From Actinomycetes bacterium (GTDB taxonomy: Bacteria; Actinomycetota; Acidimicrobiia; Acidimicrobiales; RAAP-2), in NCBI GenBank assembly GCA_021785695.1, contig JAJYEQ010000003.1:1-64000 (forward strand): a stretch of 64,000 bases of DNA, read 5' to 3'. Position 1 is the stretch's first letter. Every line of letters starts with the position of its first letter. Below are positions 33,985-42,929 of the stretch, piece by piece. The notes under the pieces are model-generated. The model made no database searches. It worked only from the letters and a program-made list of their open reading frames with translations, and had not been told where the DNA came from. A program made the translations under genes and the position numbers.

Positions 33985-34788
33985 ATGGTCCAGGAGCGCT
34001 ACTCGCACGGCCACCACGAGTCGGTGCTGCGCAGCCATCGCTGGCGCACCGCCGAGAACTCGGCGGGATTCCTCCTCGCCCACCTGCGACCGGACGCCCG
34101 CGTCCTCGACGTGGGCTGTGGACCCGGGACCATCACGGTCGACCTGGCCACCCGGGTCCCCGCGGGACGGGTGCTCGGGATCGACATCGCCCCCGAGGTC
34201 CTGGCCGCTGGCCGCGAGCTGGCGCGCGATCGCGGCGTGTCCAACGTCGACTTCGTCGTCGGCGATGTGTACGGCCTGGACCTCGAGGACGCCAGCGTCG
34301 ACGTCGTCTACGTGCACCAGGTGCTCCAGCACCTGCGCGAGCCGGTGCGCGCACTGGTCGAGATGCGCCGCGTGCTGGCGCCCGGTGGTCTCCTCGCGGC
34401 CCGCGAGAGCGACTACGGCGCCTTCACGTGGGCCCCCGCGGACCCGCGCCTCGACGCGTGGCTGGCCGCCTACCACCGCCTCACCGCGCGCAACGGCGCC
34501 ACGGCCGACGCGGGGCGCGCCCTGCACGTCTGGGTCCGCTCGGCGGGCTTCAGCGACCTGGAGGTGACCTCGTCGACGTGGACCTTCGCGCGCCCGGAGG
34601 AGCGCCGCTGGTGGGGAGAGCTGTGGGCCGACCGGGTCACCCAGAGCGCCTTCGCCACCCAGTGCCAAGAGTACGACATCGCCACCCCCGCCGACCTCGA
34701 GCGCTTCGCCACCGCCTTTCGGGCGTGGTCCCGCGACCAGGACGGTTGCTTCCACGTCCCGAGCGTTGAGGTCCTGGCGCGCGCCTAG
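33985..34788 (+). CDS. SAM-dependent methyltransferase
   Basis: 267 aa class I methyltransferase of the UbiE/Methyltransf_11 type: RVLDVGCGPGTITVDLA (motif I), VLGIDIAPEVL, NVDFVVGDVYGLDLED, VYVHQVLQHLREPVRALVEMRRVLAPGGLLAARE. Substrate unknown. ATG 33985 was chosen because the frame upstream is Pro/Arg-rich without protein character. Confidence 0.85.
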   Translation: MVQERYSHGHHESVLRSHRWRTAENSAGFLLAHLRPDARVLDVGCGPGTITVDLATRVPAGRVLGIDIAPEVLAAGRELARDRGVSNVDFVVGDVYGLDLEDASVDVVYVHQVLQHLREPVRALVEMRRVLAPGGLLAARESDYGAFTWAPADPRLDAWLAAYHRLTARNGATADAGRALHVWVRSAGFSDLEVTSSTWTFARPEERRWWGELWADRVTQSAFATQCQEYDIATPADLERFATAFRAWSRDQDGCFHVPSVEVLARA

Positions 34789-34801
34789 GGCGCGCACCAC
34801 G

Positions 34802-35257
34802 GTGCGCGTCGCCCTGCTCGGGATGCTCGTCGTCCTGGTGGTGGGGGGGTGGGCCACCCACCGCGGGACGCCCCCGTCCCCCAGTGGCGCCGACGCCAGC
34901 GCCCGCCTGGTCCAGGTGGCCCAGGCCTTCGACAACGGCTACGCGGCCAATCGCGACGCCGCCGTCTGGGACCGCTTCGATCGCGCGAGCCAGGCCGTGA
35001 TCCCCCGCGCTGACTACATCCGCCGTCACCGGCTGTGCCCCACGGCTCCGGGGCCGGCGACCGTCGTGGGGGCCCAACCGGCCCCGCACGGCTGGTGGCG
35101 AGTCACCTACCGCATCGACCAGGTCACGCTCGTCGACCTCTGGCATCGCCAGGGGGGTCACTGGCGCTTCAGCCTCTGGCGGTCCAATCCCGGCGCCGTC
35201 CACCTCTACCGCCTGCCCCTGGCTGCCTACCTGCGCGCCGAGGGATGCACCCGCTAG
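34802..35257 (+). CDS. Membrane-anchored protein of unknown function
   Basis: 151 aa. An N-terminal hydrophobic segment (VALLGMLVVLVVGGWA) is followed by an extracytoplasmic domain with two Cys (RLCPTAPG, EGCTR) and an SnoaL/lumazine-like layout (AFDNGYAANRDAAVWDRF, WWRVTYRIDQVTLVDLWHRQGGHWRFSLW). GTG 34802 starts 13 nt after the methyltransferase stop. Its stop overlaps the convergent acyl-CoA synthetase stop by 4 nt. Confidence 0.6.
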   Translation: MRVALLGMLVVLVVGGWATHRGTPPSPSGADASARLVQVAQAFDNGYAANRDAAVWDRFDRASQAVIPRADYIRRHRLCPTAPGPATVVGAQPAPHGWWRVTYRIDQVTLVDLWHRQGGHWRFSLWRSNPGAVHLYRLPLAAYLRAEGCTR

Positions 35258-36771
35258 GTGGCGTCCCCGTCGCGGGGCAGGTGGCGCTTGTCGACCTTGC
35301 CGACCGGCGAGCGCGGCAGCTCGGCAGTGAGCACGATGCGCCGCGGCACCTTGTAGTGGGCCAGGTGGGCCCGGCAGTGCGCCTGGAGCTCACCCACGTC
35401 GACGACGGCGCCCTGGTGGGCGACGACGTAGGCGACGCCCACCTCGCCCCAGACCGGGTCGGGCACGCCGATCACCGCCGCGTCGGCGATCGCGGGGTGC
35501 TCGCTCAGCACCCGCTCGACCTCGGCCGGGAACACGTTCTCGCCGCCCGAGACGAACATCTCCTTGGTCCGCCCGCTGATGCGGTAGATACCTCGCGCGT
35601 CGCGCTCGCCGACGTCGCCGGTGCGCAGCCAGCCCCCCACCACGACCGCCCGGGTGGCGGCGGGATCTCGCCAGTAGCCCGCGAAGACGTTGGGGCCGCG
35701 CACCAGGATCTCCCCGGTGCCCGGGCCGCTCAGGACGCGGTCGTCGGTCGGGTCGCGCAGGGCCACCTCGACGTAGGGGTAGGGACGTCCCACCGCGCCG
35801 GGCCAGGGCGGTGTCTCGCCCGGGGGGAGCACCAGGGTGTTGGGACCGGCCTCGGTCAGCCCGTAGCCCACGGCCACCGCCACGCCGCGTTCGGACCAGC
35901 GATCCCGGGCTGACGAAGGCATGGCGGCGCCGCCCACCAGGACGAAGCGGAGCGAGGACAGGTCGGCCTCGGCGAAGCGGGGATGCTCGGCCACCAGCAC
36001 GTACATCGTGGGCACGCCCATCAGGGTGGTGACACGGTGCCGCTCGATCAGGTCGAGCACCCGGCCCGGATCGAAGGAGCGCTCCAAGACGACCGTCGCA
36101 CCCAGCGACCACGCGAGCAGGGTCTGGATGTTCCATCCGCCCACGTGGTACTGGGGCAGCAGCGCCAGGACCACGTCGTCGGCGCTCAGGGGCACCGCGG
36201 CCTGCAGGCTGGCGTTGGTCCAGTAGCAGTTGCGGTTCGTCAGCAGCGCGCCCTTGGGAATGCCCGTCGTGCCCGAGGTGGCGATGAGGAGCAGTCCAGC
36301 GTCGTCGTCGGGGGCGGGCAGGGTCACCTCGGCCGCGGGGTAGGCATCGCTCACGTAGTCCTCGAGGGGCTCGGGTTGCCACGGGGCCACCACGCCGCCG
36401 GCCTGCTCGCTCCAGCGCGACGCGGCGACCAGCGTCAGCGCGGGTTCGAAGAGCACCAGCTGCACCGCCAGCTCGTCGGGGCTCAGGTGCCAGTTGAGCG
36501 GCGTCAGGATCAGGCCGGCGCGAGCGCACGCGAAGAGCAGCACCACCTGCTCCACGCTGTTCTCGCTGAGCGTCGCCACCCGGTCGCCGGGCTCGAGCCC
36601 GCGGCCCACCAGGACCCGGGCCAGCCGGTCGGACCAGGCATCCAGGGTCGCGTAGTCGATGGTGCGCTCGGCGGTGACGATGGCGGCGTGGTCCGGGCGA
36701 TGGCGCGCGGGCTGGTGCAGCCAGTTCCCGACGGCCAGCGGGGCGGGGAAGCCGTCGGCGACCGCGCCCAT
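35254..36771 (-). CDS. AMP-forming acyl-CoA synthetase
   Basis: 505 aa, ANL superfamily. P-loop-like TSGTTGIPKGALLTNRN, YGLTEAGPN, GEILVRGPNVFAGYW, SGRTKEMFVSGGENVFPAEVERVL and the catalytic Lys in PRSPVGKVDKRHL. It activates a carboxylic acid to its CoA thioester; a short-chain or 3-oxo/hydroxy acid is plausible from its place beside CoA-transferase genes. ATG 36771 overlaps the TetR stop (TAATG). Confidence 0.9.
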   Translation of the reverse strand: MGAVADGFPAPLAVGNWLHQPARHRPDHAAIVTAERTIDYATLDAWSDRLARVLVGRGLEPGDRVATLSENSVEQVVLLFACARAGLILTPLNWHLSPDELAVQLVLFEPALTLVAASRWSEQAGGVVAPWQPEPLEDYVSDAYPAAEVTLPAPDDDAGLLLIATSGTTGIPKGALLTNRNCYWTNASLQAAVPLSADDVVLALLPQYHVGGWNIQTLLAWSLGATVVLERSFDPGRVLDLIERHRVTTLMGVPTMYVLVAEHPRFAEADLSSLRFVLVGGAAMPSSARDRWSERGVAVAVGYGLTEAGPNTLVLPPGETPPWPGAVGRPYPYVEVALRDPTDDRVLSGPGTGEILVRGPNVFAGYWRDPAATRAVVVGGWLRTGDVGERDARGIYRISGRTKEMFVSGGENVFPAEVERVLSEHPAIADAAVIGVPDPVWGEVGVAYVVAHQGAVVDVGELQAHCRAHLAHYKVPRRIVLTAELPRSPVGKVDKRHLPRDGDAT

Positions 36772-37463
36772 TAGGTCTCCTCGATGCCCAGCATCCGCCC
36801 GATGATCCGGTTGACCTCCTCGGAGACATCAGGGGGCATCTGGCGATCGTCGTTCCAGAGGATCCAGCGCATCCCGACGGCCTCACCGACGGCGGCCAGG
36901 GCCCAGGCCAGGACCATCGGGTCGCCCCGGGTCACCTCACCTTTGTCCATCGCCTCGGTCAGCGCCGGGATGTAGTGGGCGATGATCGTCTCGTAGTGGC
37001 GGCGCATCGCCTGCGGCGAGACGAACTCGGCCTGGCGGATGATGCGGTACAGGTTGGGGTGCTCGGCGGTGAACTGGAAGAAGCCGGCGAATCCCAGCCG
37101 CTCGGCCTCGAATCGTGTGGTCGCCCCGCGCGAGGCCTCCGACATGGCCCGGCGCACCCGCTGGTTGAGATCGTCGACCACCTCATCGAAGATCTCCTGC
37201 TTGCCCCGGAAGTACAGGTAGAAGGTCCCCTGGGCGACTCCCGCCTTCTCGGTGATCTTGACGATCGAGGCGTCGTGGTAGCCCAGCGCGCCGAACACCT
37301 GCTCGGCGGCCTGCAGCAGTGCGCGCCGCGTCCGCTGCCCCTTGCGCAGCGCTGGCTCCTCGAGCCCGACGCGCGCGGGCGGGCGCGGCCCGGCCGGGAC
37401 GACGCTGGCGCGACCCCGGGGGCGGGGCGCACGCGGGTCTGGGCCAGGCATCGGTCCCGACAC
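36771..37463 (-). CDS. TetR-family regulator
   Basis: 230 aa. Helix-turn-helix: RRALLQAAEQVFGALGYHDASIVKITEKAGVAQGTFYLYFRGKQEIFDEV. The first 35 residues are Arg/Pro-rich and may include a wrong start (an internal start near residue 34 would also leave a full domain). Likely represses the acyl-CoA/CoA-transferase operon that surrounds it. Confidence 0.88.
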   Translation of the reverse strand: MSGPMPGPDPRAPRPRGRASVVPAGPRPPARVGLEEPALRKGQRTRRALLQAAEQVFGALGYHDASIVKITEKAGVAQGTFYLYFRGKQEIFDEVVDDLNQRVRRAMSEASRGATTRFEAERLGFAGFFQFTAEHPNLYRIIRQAEFVSPQAMRRHYETIIAHYIPALTEAMDKGEVTRGDPMVLAWALAAVGEAVGMRWILWNDDRQMPPDVSEEVNRIIGRMLGIEET

Positions 37464-37495
37464 TAGTCAGTTGGCGTGCGCGGCGACGGGGTCGC

Positions 37496-38139
37496 TCAGC
37501 CCTCCTCGAGCGCGAAGCGCAGCGGCGACTCGGTGGCCGCCTGCGGGCCCTCGGCGGTGATGCCCGGGGCCAGCTCGCGCACGACGAGCCCCTCGGCGCT
37601 CACGTCGATGACGGCCTGGTCGCTGACGATCCGGTGCCCGCAGGCGCGGCCCGTGAGGGGCAGGCTGCACGCGTTGACGATCTTCGGCGTGCCGTCGCGG
37701 GCCACGTGCTCCATCATGACGATGACCCGCTTGGCCCCGTGGACCAGGTCCATCGCCCCGCCCATGCCCTTGACCAACTTGCCCGGTGTCATCCAGTTGG
37801 CCAGGTCGCCGGTCGCCGACACCTGCATCGCCTCCAGGACCGCCAGGTCCACGCGGCCGCCGCGGATCATCGCGAAGGAGGCCGCCGAGTCGAAGAAGGA
37901 CGAGCCCGGCCCACCGTGACCGTCTCCTTGCCCGCGTGGATGAGGTCGGCGTGGACCTCGTCGTCGGGCGGGTACGAGCCCACACCCAAGATGCCGTTCT
38001 CGGGGTGCAGGACCACGTGCAGGTCCGGAGCCACGTAGTTGGGCACCAGGGTGGGCAGGCCGATCCCCAGGTTCACGTACTGGCCGTCGCGCATCTCGCG
38101 TGCCACCCGGGCCGCCAGCTCCTCGCGCGTCCACCTCAC
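37496..38139 (-). pseudogene. scoB: CoA-transferase subunit B with a frameshift
   Basis: The start (GTG 38139) reads [33 protein letters not shown] and [10 protein letters not shown] (the Glu of ENG is the catalytic residue) up to GKETVTVG; then the frame must shift near 37908-37916 to continue with [31 protein letters not shown] and [21 protein letters not shown] to the stop at 37496. One base is missing within a G/C-rich run (GTGGGCCGGG). All conserved segments are otherwise intact. It is either a recent mutation or a sequencing/assembly error; as read, the protein would be truncated at about 90 aa. Confidence 0.8.
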
Positions 38140-38873
38140 GATCGCACCGTCCTCTTCTCGATTCGCTTCTCGACATCGGGGGTGTGCACGACCCGCTGGA
38201 CGAAGATGCCCGGCGTGCGCACCTGGCGCGAGTCGAGCTCTCCGGGCTCGACGAGCTCCTCGACCTCGGTGATGGTCACGCGGCCCGCCGACGCGCGCAG
38301 GGGGTTGAAGTTGGCCGCGCTCTTCTCGTAGATGAGGTTGCCGTGCCGGTCCCCGGAGCGGGCCTGGACCAGCGCGTAGTCGGTCGAGATGGCCCGCTCG
38401 AGCACGTGGTCCCGGCCCTCGAAGGCCCGCACCTCCTTGGCCGGCGACGCCAGGGCCACCGCGCCGGAGTCCCCGTAGCGCAGGGGGAGACCACCGTCGG
38501 CGACCTGGGTCCCCCCGCCGGCCGGTGTGTAGAAGGCCGGGATCCCCGCCCCGCCGGCGCGCAGCCGCTCGGTCAGGGTGCCCTGAGGCACCAACTCGAC
38601 CTCGAGCTCACCGGAGAGGAACTGGCGCTCGAACTCCTTGTTCTCGCCCACGTAGGAGCCCGTGGTGCGCCCGATGCGCTTGGCCGACAGCAAGATGCCC
38701 CGGCCCGCGTCGTCGACGCCACAGTTGTTCGAGACCGTCACCAGGTTGGTCGCGCCCTGCGCGAACGGTTCCTCGATCAGCACCGAGGGGATCCCGTACA
38801 GCCCAGACCCGCCGACGGCGATCGACGCGCCGTCGGGGATGTCGGCCACCGCCTCGGCGGCGGTGGCTATCAC
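38136..38873 (-). CDS. scoA: CoA-transferase subunit A (SCOT type)
   Basis: 245 aa. Family I CoA-transferase alpha: [95 protein letters not shown]. With subunit B it moves CoA from succinyl-CoA to acetoacetate. The frame upstream of GTG 38873 gives VDK, as at the normal N terminus (MDKV), but no start codon is found there. The stop overlaps scoB by GTGA. Confidence 0.92.
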   Translation of the reverse strand: MIATAAEAVADIPDGASIAVGGSGLYGIPSVLIEEPFAQGATNLVTVSNNCGVDDAGRGILLSAKRIGRTTGSYVGENKEFERQFLSGELEVELVPQGTLTERLRAGGAGIPAFYTPAGGGTQVADGGLPLRYGDSGAVALASPAKEVRAFEGRDHVLERAISTDYALVQARSGDRHGNLIYEKSAANFNPLRASAGRVTITEVEELVEPGELDSRQVRTPGIFVQRVVHTPDVEKRIEKRTVRS

Positions 38874-38897
38874 TTTGTCTACGTCACTCTCGTCTCG

Positions 38898-40124
38898 TCA
38901 GCGCTCGAGCGCTGCGTACACCAGCTGCTGGACCTGGCGGCGCACGGGGTACGTCCAGCTGGGCAGCAGCTGGGTGTAGAGCCCGACCGTCAGACCCTCG
39001 CTGGGGTCTACCCAGAAATAGGTCGACGCCGCGCCCCCCCACGCGAATGTGCCCACGGGCACGTAGCTGCGGTTGCGCACCTGGTCGATCACCACCGACA
39101 CGCCCAGCCCGAATCCGACGCCGGTCTGGTTCACCTCGCTGAACGAGTCGCGCGCGAAGCCGTGCAGGTCCTGGTTGTCCGGCAGGTGGTTGCGCGTCAT
39201 CAGGGCCACGGTGCGCGGCGAGAGGATGCGGGCTCCGTCGAGCTCGCCGCCAGCCAGCAGCATCGACATGAAGCGGTGATAGTCCGCCGCCGTCGAGACC
39301 AGCCCTCCGCCGCCGGCCAGCAGCAGGGGCCAGCGGGTGGCCTCACCGGCCAGCTCGTCGAGGCGGACCGAGTCGCCGTGGCTGGCCGCGTACAGCATCG
39401 CCAGGCGGTCGAGCTTCTCGGGCGGGCAGTACCAGTCGGTGTCGACCATGCCCAAGGGCTCGAGCACCCGCTGGCGCACCGCGACGTCCAGGGTCTGTCC
39501 CGTCCAGTGCTCGATCAGGCGGCCGAGCACGTCAATGGACACCGAGTAGTTCCACGCCGCCCCGGGCTGGAACAGGAGCGGCAGCCCCGACCACTCACGC
39601 ACCGCGTGCGCCAAGTCGACGTCGCTCGGGTTGGTCATGTCGTAGCCCCGGGCCCGGTACATGGTGTCCACCGGGGTCAGGTGCTGGAAGCCGTAGGTCA
39701 GGCCGCTGGTGTGCGTGAACAGGTGGTGCACCCGCACCGGCTCGGTCGCGGGCTCGGTGACCGGGGCGATGTCGCTGCCCGACACGTAGACCCGCGCGTC
39801 GCGGAACTCCTCGATCCACTCGGCCACCGGATCGTTGAGGTCGTAGCGACCCTCCTCGTAGAGCTGCAGGGCCACGACCGCCGTGATCGGCTTGGTCATC
39901 GAGTAGAGGCGCCAGATCGTGTCGTCGCTCACCTCCAGGGACTGCTCGCGGTCGCGGTGGCCGCCACGGCCCACCCAGACGAGGTCGCCGTCGCGGGCCA
40001 CCGTGGCCAGCCACCCGGGGAACCGCCGCGAGGCCACGTAGCCATCCAGGTGCGCGCGCACCCGCTCCAGGCCTTCGCCGCGGAATCCGGCTTCGTGGGG
40101 ATCCCGTACCACTTTCAGGCTCAC
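38898..40124 (-). CDS. Serine hydrolase of the beta-lactamase (EstB) family
   Basis: 408 aa. Class C beta-lactamase-like fold: nucleophile motif SMTK in RLYSMTKPITAVVALQLYEEG, Tyr motif YSVSIDVLG, and HTSGLTY. No signal peptide, so it is intracellular. Members are esterases or transesterases. GTG 40124 follows GGAGG. First gene of the minus-strand operon with scoA/scoB, so hydrolysis of a hydroxyacyl or 3-hydroxybutyrate ester is a reasonable guess. Confidence 0.85.
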   Translation of the reverse strand: MSLKVVRDPHEAGFRGEGLERVRAHLDGYVASRRFPGWLATVARDGDLVWVGRGGHRDREQSLEVSDDTIWRLYSMTKPITAVVALQLYEEGRYDLNDPVAEWIEEFRDARVYVSGSDIAPVTEPATEPVRVHHLFTHTSGLTYGFQHLTPVDTMYRARGYDMTNPSDVDLAHAVREWSGLPLLFQPGAAWNYSVSIDVLGRLIEHWTGQTLDVAVRQRVLEPLGMVDTDWYCPPEKLDRLAMLYAASHGDSVRLDELAGEATRWPLLLAGGGGLVSTAADYHRFMSMLLAGGELDGARILSPRTVALMTRNHLPDNQDLHGFARDSFSEVNQTGVGFGLGVSVVIDQVRNRSYVPVGTFAWGGAASTYFWVDPSEGLTVGLYTQLLPSWTYPVRRQVQQLVYAALER

Positions 40125-40183
40125 AGCACACCTCCCGCACCCTTACCTGTCCCCACCGTAGCAAACTCTGACAGGTGATTCAC

Positions 40184-40212
40184 TTGACATTTTTCGCCGC
40201 GGCTGGTTAACT
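40184..40212 (+). promoter_or_regulatory. Sigma-70-type promoter of the Liv-type operon
   Basis: TTGACA (40184-40189), 17-nt spacer, TTAACT (40207-40212), about 50 bp upstream of the ribosome site GGGGAGG. On the opposite strand ACCGTA (40155-40160) reads TACGGT and may be the -10 of the esterase gene, so this 137-bp region is a shared control point. Confidence 0.65.
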
Positions 40213-40261
40213 GCATTCGAGCGTCGGTCGGCGGGCGACCGCGTGTCGTTGGGGAGGATCT

Positions 40262-41461
40262 ATGAGGAACGTTCGTTGGGGCGTGGTGCCGGTGGCCTTG
40301 GCCACGGCCGCGTTCTCGCTGACTCTGGGGGCATCCTCGGGGGCCTCGAAGAATGCACCGATCAAGGTGGGCATCGTCACCGAGAAGACCGGGATCTTCT
40401 CGGCCTACGCCGAGGAGTGGCTGCAGGGCGTCCACGTGGGGCTGGCCTACGCGACCCACGGCACGGGCGCGGTGAACGGACACCACATCGCCCTGTCGGT
40501 CGTCGACGACGCGGACAACCCGACCACCGCGGTCACCGACTTCAAGAGCTTCGTGGGCGCGGGCGACAAGATCATCGGCGGGACCGTCGACTCCTCCATC
40601 GCGATGGAGCTCGGGCCGCTCGCCCAGCAGAACAAGGTGCTCTACATCTCCGGGCCCGCTGCGGCCGACCAGGTGACCGGGCTCAACCGCTACACCTTCC
40701 GCTCGGGCCGCCAGACCTACCAGGACGTACAGGCCGCCAAGTCCTACGTCAAGCAGCTCGGCCCGGGCAAGACCGTGCTCGTCCTGGCCCAGGACTTCGC
40801 CTTCGGCCAGTCCTACGTCGCTGACACCACGAGCGCCTTCGGCTCGCTCGGCGACACGGTCAAGACGCTGCTCGTCCCGCTGACGACGACCGACTTCACG
40901 CCGGTCGCCCTGCAGGTCGCCGCCATGCACCCCGACATCATCTTCTTGGCGTGGGCCGGCACGACGGGCGCGCCCCTGGCCCAGGCTCTCGACCAGCAGG
41001 GGATCTTCGCCAGCTCCAAGGTGATCACGGGACTGGCCAACATCGCGACCTACCAGTTCTACGGGACCGCTGGCTTGAAGTTCTACTACCTGTCCCTGTA
41101 CAACTGGCAGTCCGCCCACACCAAGGTCAACGCCTACCTCATCAAGGGGATGCGGGCCGACTACCACCAGTACCCCGACCTGTTCACCGCTGACGGCTTC
41201 GTGTGGGCCCAGATGGTGGTACGCGCGATCCAGACCGGGCAGGGCACCAACGTCTCGAAGATGATCAAGGGGCTCGAGGGCTGGAAGTTCATGGCCCCCA
41301 AGGGGCTCCAGCAGATCCGGGCCGCGGACCACGCCATGCTCCAGCCGATGTTCCAGGTCCAGCTGGTCTCGACGGTCACCGGGACCTACCGACCCGTGCT
41401 CTTGAACACCCTGAGCTCCACCCAGACGGCTCCCCCGGTCAGCGCGCACTTCGGCAGCTGA
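40262..41461 (+). CDS. Branched-chain-type ABC substrate-binding protein
   Basis: 399 aa, LivJ-like type I fold. Signal peptide (VPVALATAAFSLTLGASSGAS) without a lipobox cysteine. Mature motifs: IKVGIVTEKTGIFSAYAEEWLQGVHVGLAYA, VVDDADNPTTAVTDFKSFV and IIGGTVDSSIAMELGPLAQQNKVLYISGPAAADQVTGLNRYTFRS. Ligand unknown; the downstream dehydrogenase suggests a small hydroxyacid rather than an amino acid. ATG 40262 with GGGGAGG. Confidence 0.9.
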   Translation: MRNVRWGVVPVALATAAFSLTLGASSGASKNAPIKVGIVTEKTGIFSAYAEEWLQGVHVGLAYATHGTGAVNGHHIALSVVDDADNPTTAVTDFKSFVGAGDKIIGGTVDSSIAMELGPLAQQNKVLYISGPAAADQVTGLNRYTFRSGRQTYQDVQAAKSYVKQLGPGKTVLVLAQDFAFGQSYVADTTSAFGSLGDTVKTLLVPLTTTDFTPVALQVAAMHPDIIFLAWAGTTGAPLAQALDQQGIFASSKVITGLANIATYQFYGTAGLKFYYLSLYNWQSAHTKVNAYLIKGMRADYHQYPDLFTADGFVWAQMVVRAIQTGQGTNVSKMIKGLEGWKFMAPKGLQQIRAADHAMLQPMFQVQLVSTVTGTYRPVLLNTLSSTQTAPPVSAHFGS

Positions 41462-41469
41462 ATCGACCC

Positions 41470-42240
41470 GTGTCCGTGACGTTGGAAGCCCAGGTCCCCG
41501 CGCTCAGCGCCCGGGACCTGGGCTTCCGCGTCGGCGGCCTCGACATCATCACGGGCATCTCCCTGTCGGTGCCCCCGGGCCACTTCCTGGGCGTCATCGG
41601 GCCCAACGGGGCGGGCAAGTCGACGCTGCTCAACCTGCTCAGCGGGGTGCTGCGGCCCACCGCCGGAGAGATCGAGCTGGCCGGCCGCGTCGTGACCCAC
41701 ACGCGACCCGCCGCGCGCGCGCGACGGGGACTCGGTCGAACGTTCCAGACCTCCAGCCTCTTCAACGGGCTCAGCGCGTACGAGAACGTGCGGCTGGCCG
41801 CTCAGGCCCACCTGGGCGGGTCGGCGCGCTTCTACCGCCCGCCGCGCGCCCGCGACGCGGCCAGCGTCTCGGCGACCCGGGCACTCGAACAGGTGGGCCT
41901 CGCCGACCAGGCCCTCCGCCTCACGGGACTGCTCTCCCACGGCGACAAGCGCAAGGTGGAGCTGGCGGTCCTGCTGGCCAGCCAGGCCGAAGTGCTGCTG
42001 CTCGACGAGCCGATGGCCGGCGTGACCGCCGATGACGTCGACCAGCTCAGCGCCCTCATCGGCGGGCTGCACCGCGACGGCCACACCGTGCTCATGGTCG
42101 AGCACCACATGTCCGTGGTCGTTGGGCTCGCCCAGACCATCGCCGTCTTGGATGCCGGCCAGCTGCTGGCCCTGGGCACGCCCGCCGAGGTGGTCGCCAA
42201 CGAGACCGTCCAGCAGGCCTATCTGGGCCAGCCGCTATGA
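41470..42240 (+). CDS. livG: ABC transporter ATP-binding protein LivG
   Basis: 256 aa. Walker A GPNGAGKSTLLNLLSG, GLGRTFQTSSLFNGLSAYENVRLA (LivG motif), signature LSHGDKRKVELAVLLA, Walker B VLLLDEPMAGV, switch MVEHHMSVV. GTG 41470 starts 8 nt after the binding-protein stop. Confidence 0.93.
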   Translation: MSVTLEAQVPALSARDLGFRVGGLDIITGISLSVPPGHFLGVIGPNGAGKSTLLNLLSGVLRPTAGEIELAGRVVTHTRPAARARRGLGRTFQTSSLFNGLSAYENVRLAAQAHLGGSARFYRPPRARDAASVSATRALEQVGLADQALRLTGLLSHGDKRKVELAVLLASQAEVLLLDEPMAGVTADDVDQLSALIGGLHRDGHTVLMVEHHMSVVVGLAQTIAVLDAGQLLALGTPAEVVANETVQQAYLGQPL

Positions 42241-42929
42241 GCACGGCGATCGACATCACCGATCTCCACGTGACCATCGGCGGCTCGCACATCCTCCAGG
42301 GCGTCTCGCTCCAGGTGGCCTCCGGCGAGGTCGTGGCGCTCCTGGGACGAAATGGTGTGGGCAAGACCACCACCCTGCGCGCCCTCATGGGCCTGGTCCC
42401 GCGCAGCGGCGCGGTCCGCGTGGGCGACCAGGACGTCACCCGCTGGCCGCCGCATCGCATCGCACGGCTCGGGGTCGCCTACGTCCCCGAGGACCGCGAC
42501 GTGTTCAGTGCCCTGACGGTCGGTGAGAACCTGCGGCTGGCCGAGCAGGTCGCCGCCCCCAACTACGACGGGGTCTACGAGCTGTTCCCCGAGCTGCGCC
42601 AGCGGACCCGCCAGCGGGCCGGCACCCTCTCGGGGGGCCAGCAGCAGATGGTGGCGGTGGCTCGCGCCCTGCTCAACGAGTGGCCCGTGCTGGTCGTCGA
42701 CGAGCCCTCCAAGGGTCTGGCCCCGCGTCTGGTCAGCGAGCTGACCGACGTCCTGGCTCGCGTCAGCGCGACGACCACGATGCTGGTGGTGGAGCAGAAC
42801 CTGGCCGTCGTGCGGCGGCTCGCCCAGCGCGTCGTCGTGCTCGACCACGGCGTGGTCGTCCACCTAGGACCGGTCGCCGACCTGGAGGACGCCGGCCTGA
42901 TGCGCCAGCTCCTGGGGGTCAGCGCGTGA
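42237..42929 (+). CDS. livF: ABC transporter ATP-binding protein LivF
   Basis: 230 aa. Walker A GRNGVGKTTTLRALMGL, VAYVPEDRDVFSALTVGENLRLA, signature LSGGQQQMVAVARAL, Walker B VLVVDEPSKGLAP, switch VVEQNLAVV. ATGA overlap with livG and GTGA overlap with livH. Confidence 0.93.
   Translation: MSTAIDITDLHVTIGGSHILQGVSLQVASGEVVALLGRNGVGKTTTLRALMGLVPRSGAVRVGDQDVTRWPPHRIARLGVAYVPEDRDVFSALTVGENLRLAEQVAAPNYDGVYELFPELRQRTRQRAGTLSGGQQQMVAVARALLNEWPVLVVDEPSKGLAPRLVSELTDVLARVSATTTMLVVEQNLAVVRRLAQRVVVLDHGVVVHLGPVADLEDAGLMRQLLGVSA

Noticed and set aside
33663..33986. Minus-strand 107-codon frame before the lyase gene
   Set aside because: Arg/Pro/Gly-rich, overlapping two start regions, no motif; possibly coding but not supportable.
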